This document shows, one piece after another, positions 62,324-64,000 of a DNA stretch of 64,000 nt (positions are counted from its first letter, which is position 1; each line of letters begins with the position of its first letter). Under the pieces are notes generated by a model. It did no database searches and was not told the origin of the DNA. It saw only the letters and a list, made by a program, of their open reading frames with translations. The stretch is from positions 124,001 through 188,000 of the forward strand of contig CALMYJ010000003.1 in assembly GCA_937873715.1 (NCBI GenBank), in the 5' to 3' direction. The DNA is from an uncultured Chitinophagaceae bacterium. Lineage in GTDB: Bacteria; Bacteroidota; Bacteroidia; Chitinophagales; Chitinophagaceae. Position numbers and translations under genes: made by a program.

Positions 62324-63739
62324 ATGGGAGTGTCAATATTAAGCATAGTATATATTATAGGTGCTGTTACTTTTATTATGGGGTTAAAAATGATGTCGAA
62401 CCCGGCATCGGCCCGTAAAGGCAATATAGTAGCAGGTGCCGGTATGGTGGCTGCCATACTGGGTACCATTTTTCTTTTCAGGAATGAGGATGGCACACTG
62501 CTTAAAAATCATGGCTGGATATTTGGCGGCATTGCCATCGGCACTGTTATCGGTGTATTATCAGCCAAAAGGGTAAAGATGACCGCCATGCCCGAAATGG
62601 TAAGTCTTTTCAACGGGCTGGGTGGTGCCAGTGCCACTTTAATTTCAGTGGTTGAATTTAACCACCTGGCAGCACTGGGCTTTCCGCCCGAAAAATCAGG
62701 CGCCGGCATTATGGCTATCCTTTTTTCAGGTGTTATCCTCGGTAATATTACTTTTTCGGGCAGCGCTATCGCCTGGGGTAAGCTTAGTGGTAAGTTTAAA
62801 GATTTTGCCTTTAAAGGCCAGCATATCGTTAATATCGTTTTACTGTTGGCCAGTATTGTATTGTCGGCCGTATTAGGCGGTAACCTGGGCTCGGGTAATG
62901 AAATGCTGTTGTTTTACTCCGTATTTGCATTATCGATTATTTATGGCGTTCTGTTTGTATTGCCCATAGGCGGTGCCGATATGCCGGTGGTAATTTCATT
63001 GCTCAACTCACTCAGCGGCTTATCCGCAGCATGCGGCGGCTTTTTGTACGATAATAAAGTGGTATTTACCGGTGGTATCCTGGTAGGTGCAGCAGGCACC
63101 ATCCTTACCGTGCTGATGTGTAAAGCCATGAACCGCTCTTTAACGAATGTATTGATAGGCTCTTTTGGTGGCGGCAGTGCTGCAGCAGGGGGCAGTAAAG
63201 AACAGGGGGCACACAAAGAAATAACGCTGAACGATAGTGCCGTGGTAATGAGCTATGCCAGCAAAGTAATGATTGTACCCGGCTATGGCCTGGCAGTGGC
63301 GCAGGCACAACATACCTGCCACGAGTTGCAAAAAATGCTTGAATCCAAAGGCGTGGAAGTGAAATATGCCATACATCCCGTTGCCGGCCGTATGCCCGGG
63401 CACATGAATGTACTGCTGGCCGAAGCCGATGTGAGTTATGATAAACTGATTGAGATGGAGCAGGCTAATGACGAGTTTCCTTCGGTGGATGTGGTACTGA
63501 TACTGGGGGCCAATGATGTGGTAAACCCTGCTGCCAAAAGCGATCCTGCCTCACCCATTTACGGGATGCCTATATTAGATGTGGGCCAGGCCAAAAATGT
63601 AATTGTAAATAAACGAAGCATGAAGCCGGGCTATGCCGGTATTGAAAACGATTTGTTCTTTCAGCCCAAAACCTCCATGCTGTTTGGCGATGCCAAAAAA
63701 GTACTGCAGGATCTGGTTACTGAGATAAAGGGGATGTAA
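62324..63739 (+). CDS. pntB: NAD(P) transhydrogenase subunit beta
   Basis: The 471 residues have the membrane domain in the first 260 (about nine helices; GLGGASATLISVVEF, GAGIMAILFSGVILGNITFSGS) and the NADP(H)-binding dIII at the C-terminus with VMIVPGYGLAVAQAQ, HPVAGRMPGHMNVLLAEA and GANDVVNPAA. With PntAA and PntAB it uses the proton gradient to reduce NADP+ with NADH. Length is normal. Confidence 0.97.
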   Translation: MGVSILSIVYIIGAVTFIMGLKMMSNPASARKGNIVAGAGMVAAILGTIFLFRNEDGTLLKNHGWIFGGIAIGTVIGVLSAKRVKMTAMPEMVSLFNGLGGASATLISVVEFNHLAALGFPPEKSGAGIMAILFSGVILGNITFSGSAIAWGKLSGKFKDFAFKGQHIVNIVLLLASIVLSAVLGGNLGSGNEMLLFYSVFALSIIYGVLFVLPIGGADMPVVISLLNSLSGLSAACGGFLYDNKVVFTGGILVGAAGTILTVLMCKAMNRSLTNVLIGSFGGGSAAAGGSKEQGAHKEITLNDSAVVMSYASKVMIVPGYGLAVAQAQHTCHELQKMLESKGVEVKYAIHPVAGRMPGHMNVLLAEADVSYDKLIEMEQANDEFPSVDVVLILGANDVVNPAAKSDPASPIYGMPILDVGQAKNVIVNKRSMKPGYAGIENDLFFQPKTSMLFGDAKKVLQDLVTEIKGM

Positions 63740-63748
63740 TGCTGCAAG

Positions 63749-63798
63749 CCTGTAAGCATTAGAGTGGCTGTATGATATGCTGCCAATCCTTACAGGTT
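63749..63798. terminator. Possible weak bidirectional terminator after pntB
   Basis: CCTGTAAG (63749-63756) can pair with CTTACAGG (63789-63796), extended by one G-T and one A-T pair, around a 32-base loop. There is no strong T-run. It lies in the gap between convergent pntB and the acyl-CoA ligase gene, so termination is plausible, but the loop is long. Confidence 0.35.
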
Positions 63799-63801
63799 CT
63801 T

Positions 63802-64000
63802 TCAACTATAAATCCTCTCCACCGCATCCCTGTACTTTTCCATAATCACTTTACGCTTTAGCTTAAGCGTTGGCGTTAGTTCGCCGCTTTCAATGGTCCA
63901 TTCGTGCGGCAGCAGTTCAAAACGTTTGATTTGCTCCACATGATTAAAAAAGTTATTAAAGCTGTCAATCAGCTCCCGGTACAGCCGCAGCACTTCGGGG
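63802..64000 (-). CDS. Long-chain acyl-CoA synthetase (AMP-forming), C-terminal end, partial
   Basis: Only the last 60-odd residues are in the window; the gene continues beyond position 64000. The segment HEWTIESGELTPTLKLKRKVIMEKY is the C-terminal subdomain of AMP-forming long-chain fatty acid-CoA ligases; the Lys in TPTLKLKRK corresponds to the catalytic region. These enzymes activate fatty acids with ATP and CoA. It is convergent with pntB. Confidence 0.85.
   Translation of the reverse strand, partial: PEVLRLYRELIDSFNNFFNHVEQIKRFELLPHEWTIESGELTPTLKLKRKVIMEKYRDAVERIYS

Overview
The window comes from a member of the Bacteroidota, most likely the family Chitinophagaceae. The evidence is the rpsI-rpsB-tsf order, candidate promoters of the Bacteroidota type (TAnnTTTG at -7), the near absence of Shine-Dalgarno sequences, the protein styles (paired MBOAT/SGNH genes, a Wzc-like kinase with a Tyr-rich tail, an exosortase with a small membrane partner) and a split proton-translocating transhydrogenase. 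No tRNA, rRNA, CRISPR array, insertion sequence or phage gene was seen. The genus is not resolved.

Layout. (1) 1-2.4 kb, plus strand: ribosomal S9, S2 and EF-Ts, closed by a strong terminator. (2) 2.4-55.7 kb, minus strand: one very large surface-glycan island of about 45 genes. (3) 55.9-64 kb: housekeeping genes, namely pyrH, fabH, a lipoprotein, a frameshifted CPBP protease-like gene, obgE, an unassigned structured RNA candidate, the pntA1/pntA2/pntB operon, and the end of a long-chain acyl-CoA ligase that runs off the window. The genes tsf and pyrH, adjacent in many bacteria, are separated here by the whole island.

The island reads right to left in transcription order. It starts with an exosortase and a small membrane partner, then the export machinery (Wza-like lipoprotein, Wzc-like co-polymerase/tyrosine kinase, ABC flippase-type transporter). 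Next comes a complete CMP-pseudaminic acid pathway (pseB, pseC, pseF, a pseG-pseH fusion, pseI) interleaved with an MBOAT/SGNH acyl-transfer pair, an aldo/keto reductase and two Gfo/Idh/MocA oxidoreductases. After it come a partial UDP-diacetamido-uronate route (wbpB-, wbpD- and wecB/wbpI-like genes plus an aminotransferase) and a second MBOAT/SGNH pair whose MBOAT carries a homopolymer frameshift. A four-gene membrane module follows (two tandem HTTM-like proteins and two companions sharing a P-F-x-x-[IV]-G-M motif). Then come a modification trio (formyltransferase, methyltransferase, ATP-grasp ligase), glycosyltransferases, an EpsG-type polymerase, a DUF362 protein, two paralogous polysaccharide-deacetylase-like proteins flanking another ATP-grasp and methyltransferase-like pair, and three more GT4 enzymes. 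The island ends in a bacillosamine-type initiation cassette (PglC-, PglD-, PglE- and PglF-like) that contains a small acyl-chain set: ACP, ketoacyl synthase III and SDR.

Together the genes suggest a lipid-linked glycan started with a 2,4-diamino-trideoxy sugar, extended with uronic and nonulosonic acids, heavily decorated (acyl, formyl, methyl and possibly amide-linked groups), polymerised by the EpsG-type protein and exported through Wzc/Wza. The most unusual parts are the acyl-chain set inside the bacillosamine cassette, the HTTM quartet and the deacetylase/ATP-grasp block. The window also shows two homopolymer frameshifts and a hexanucleotide repeat that encodes the Tyr tail of the kinase.
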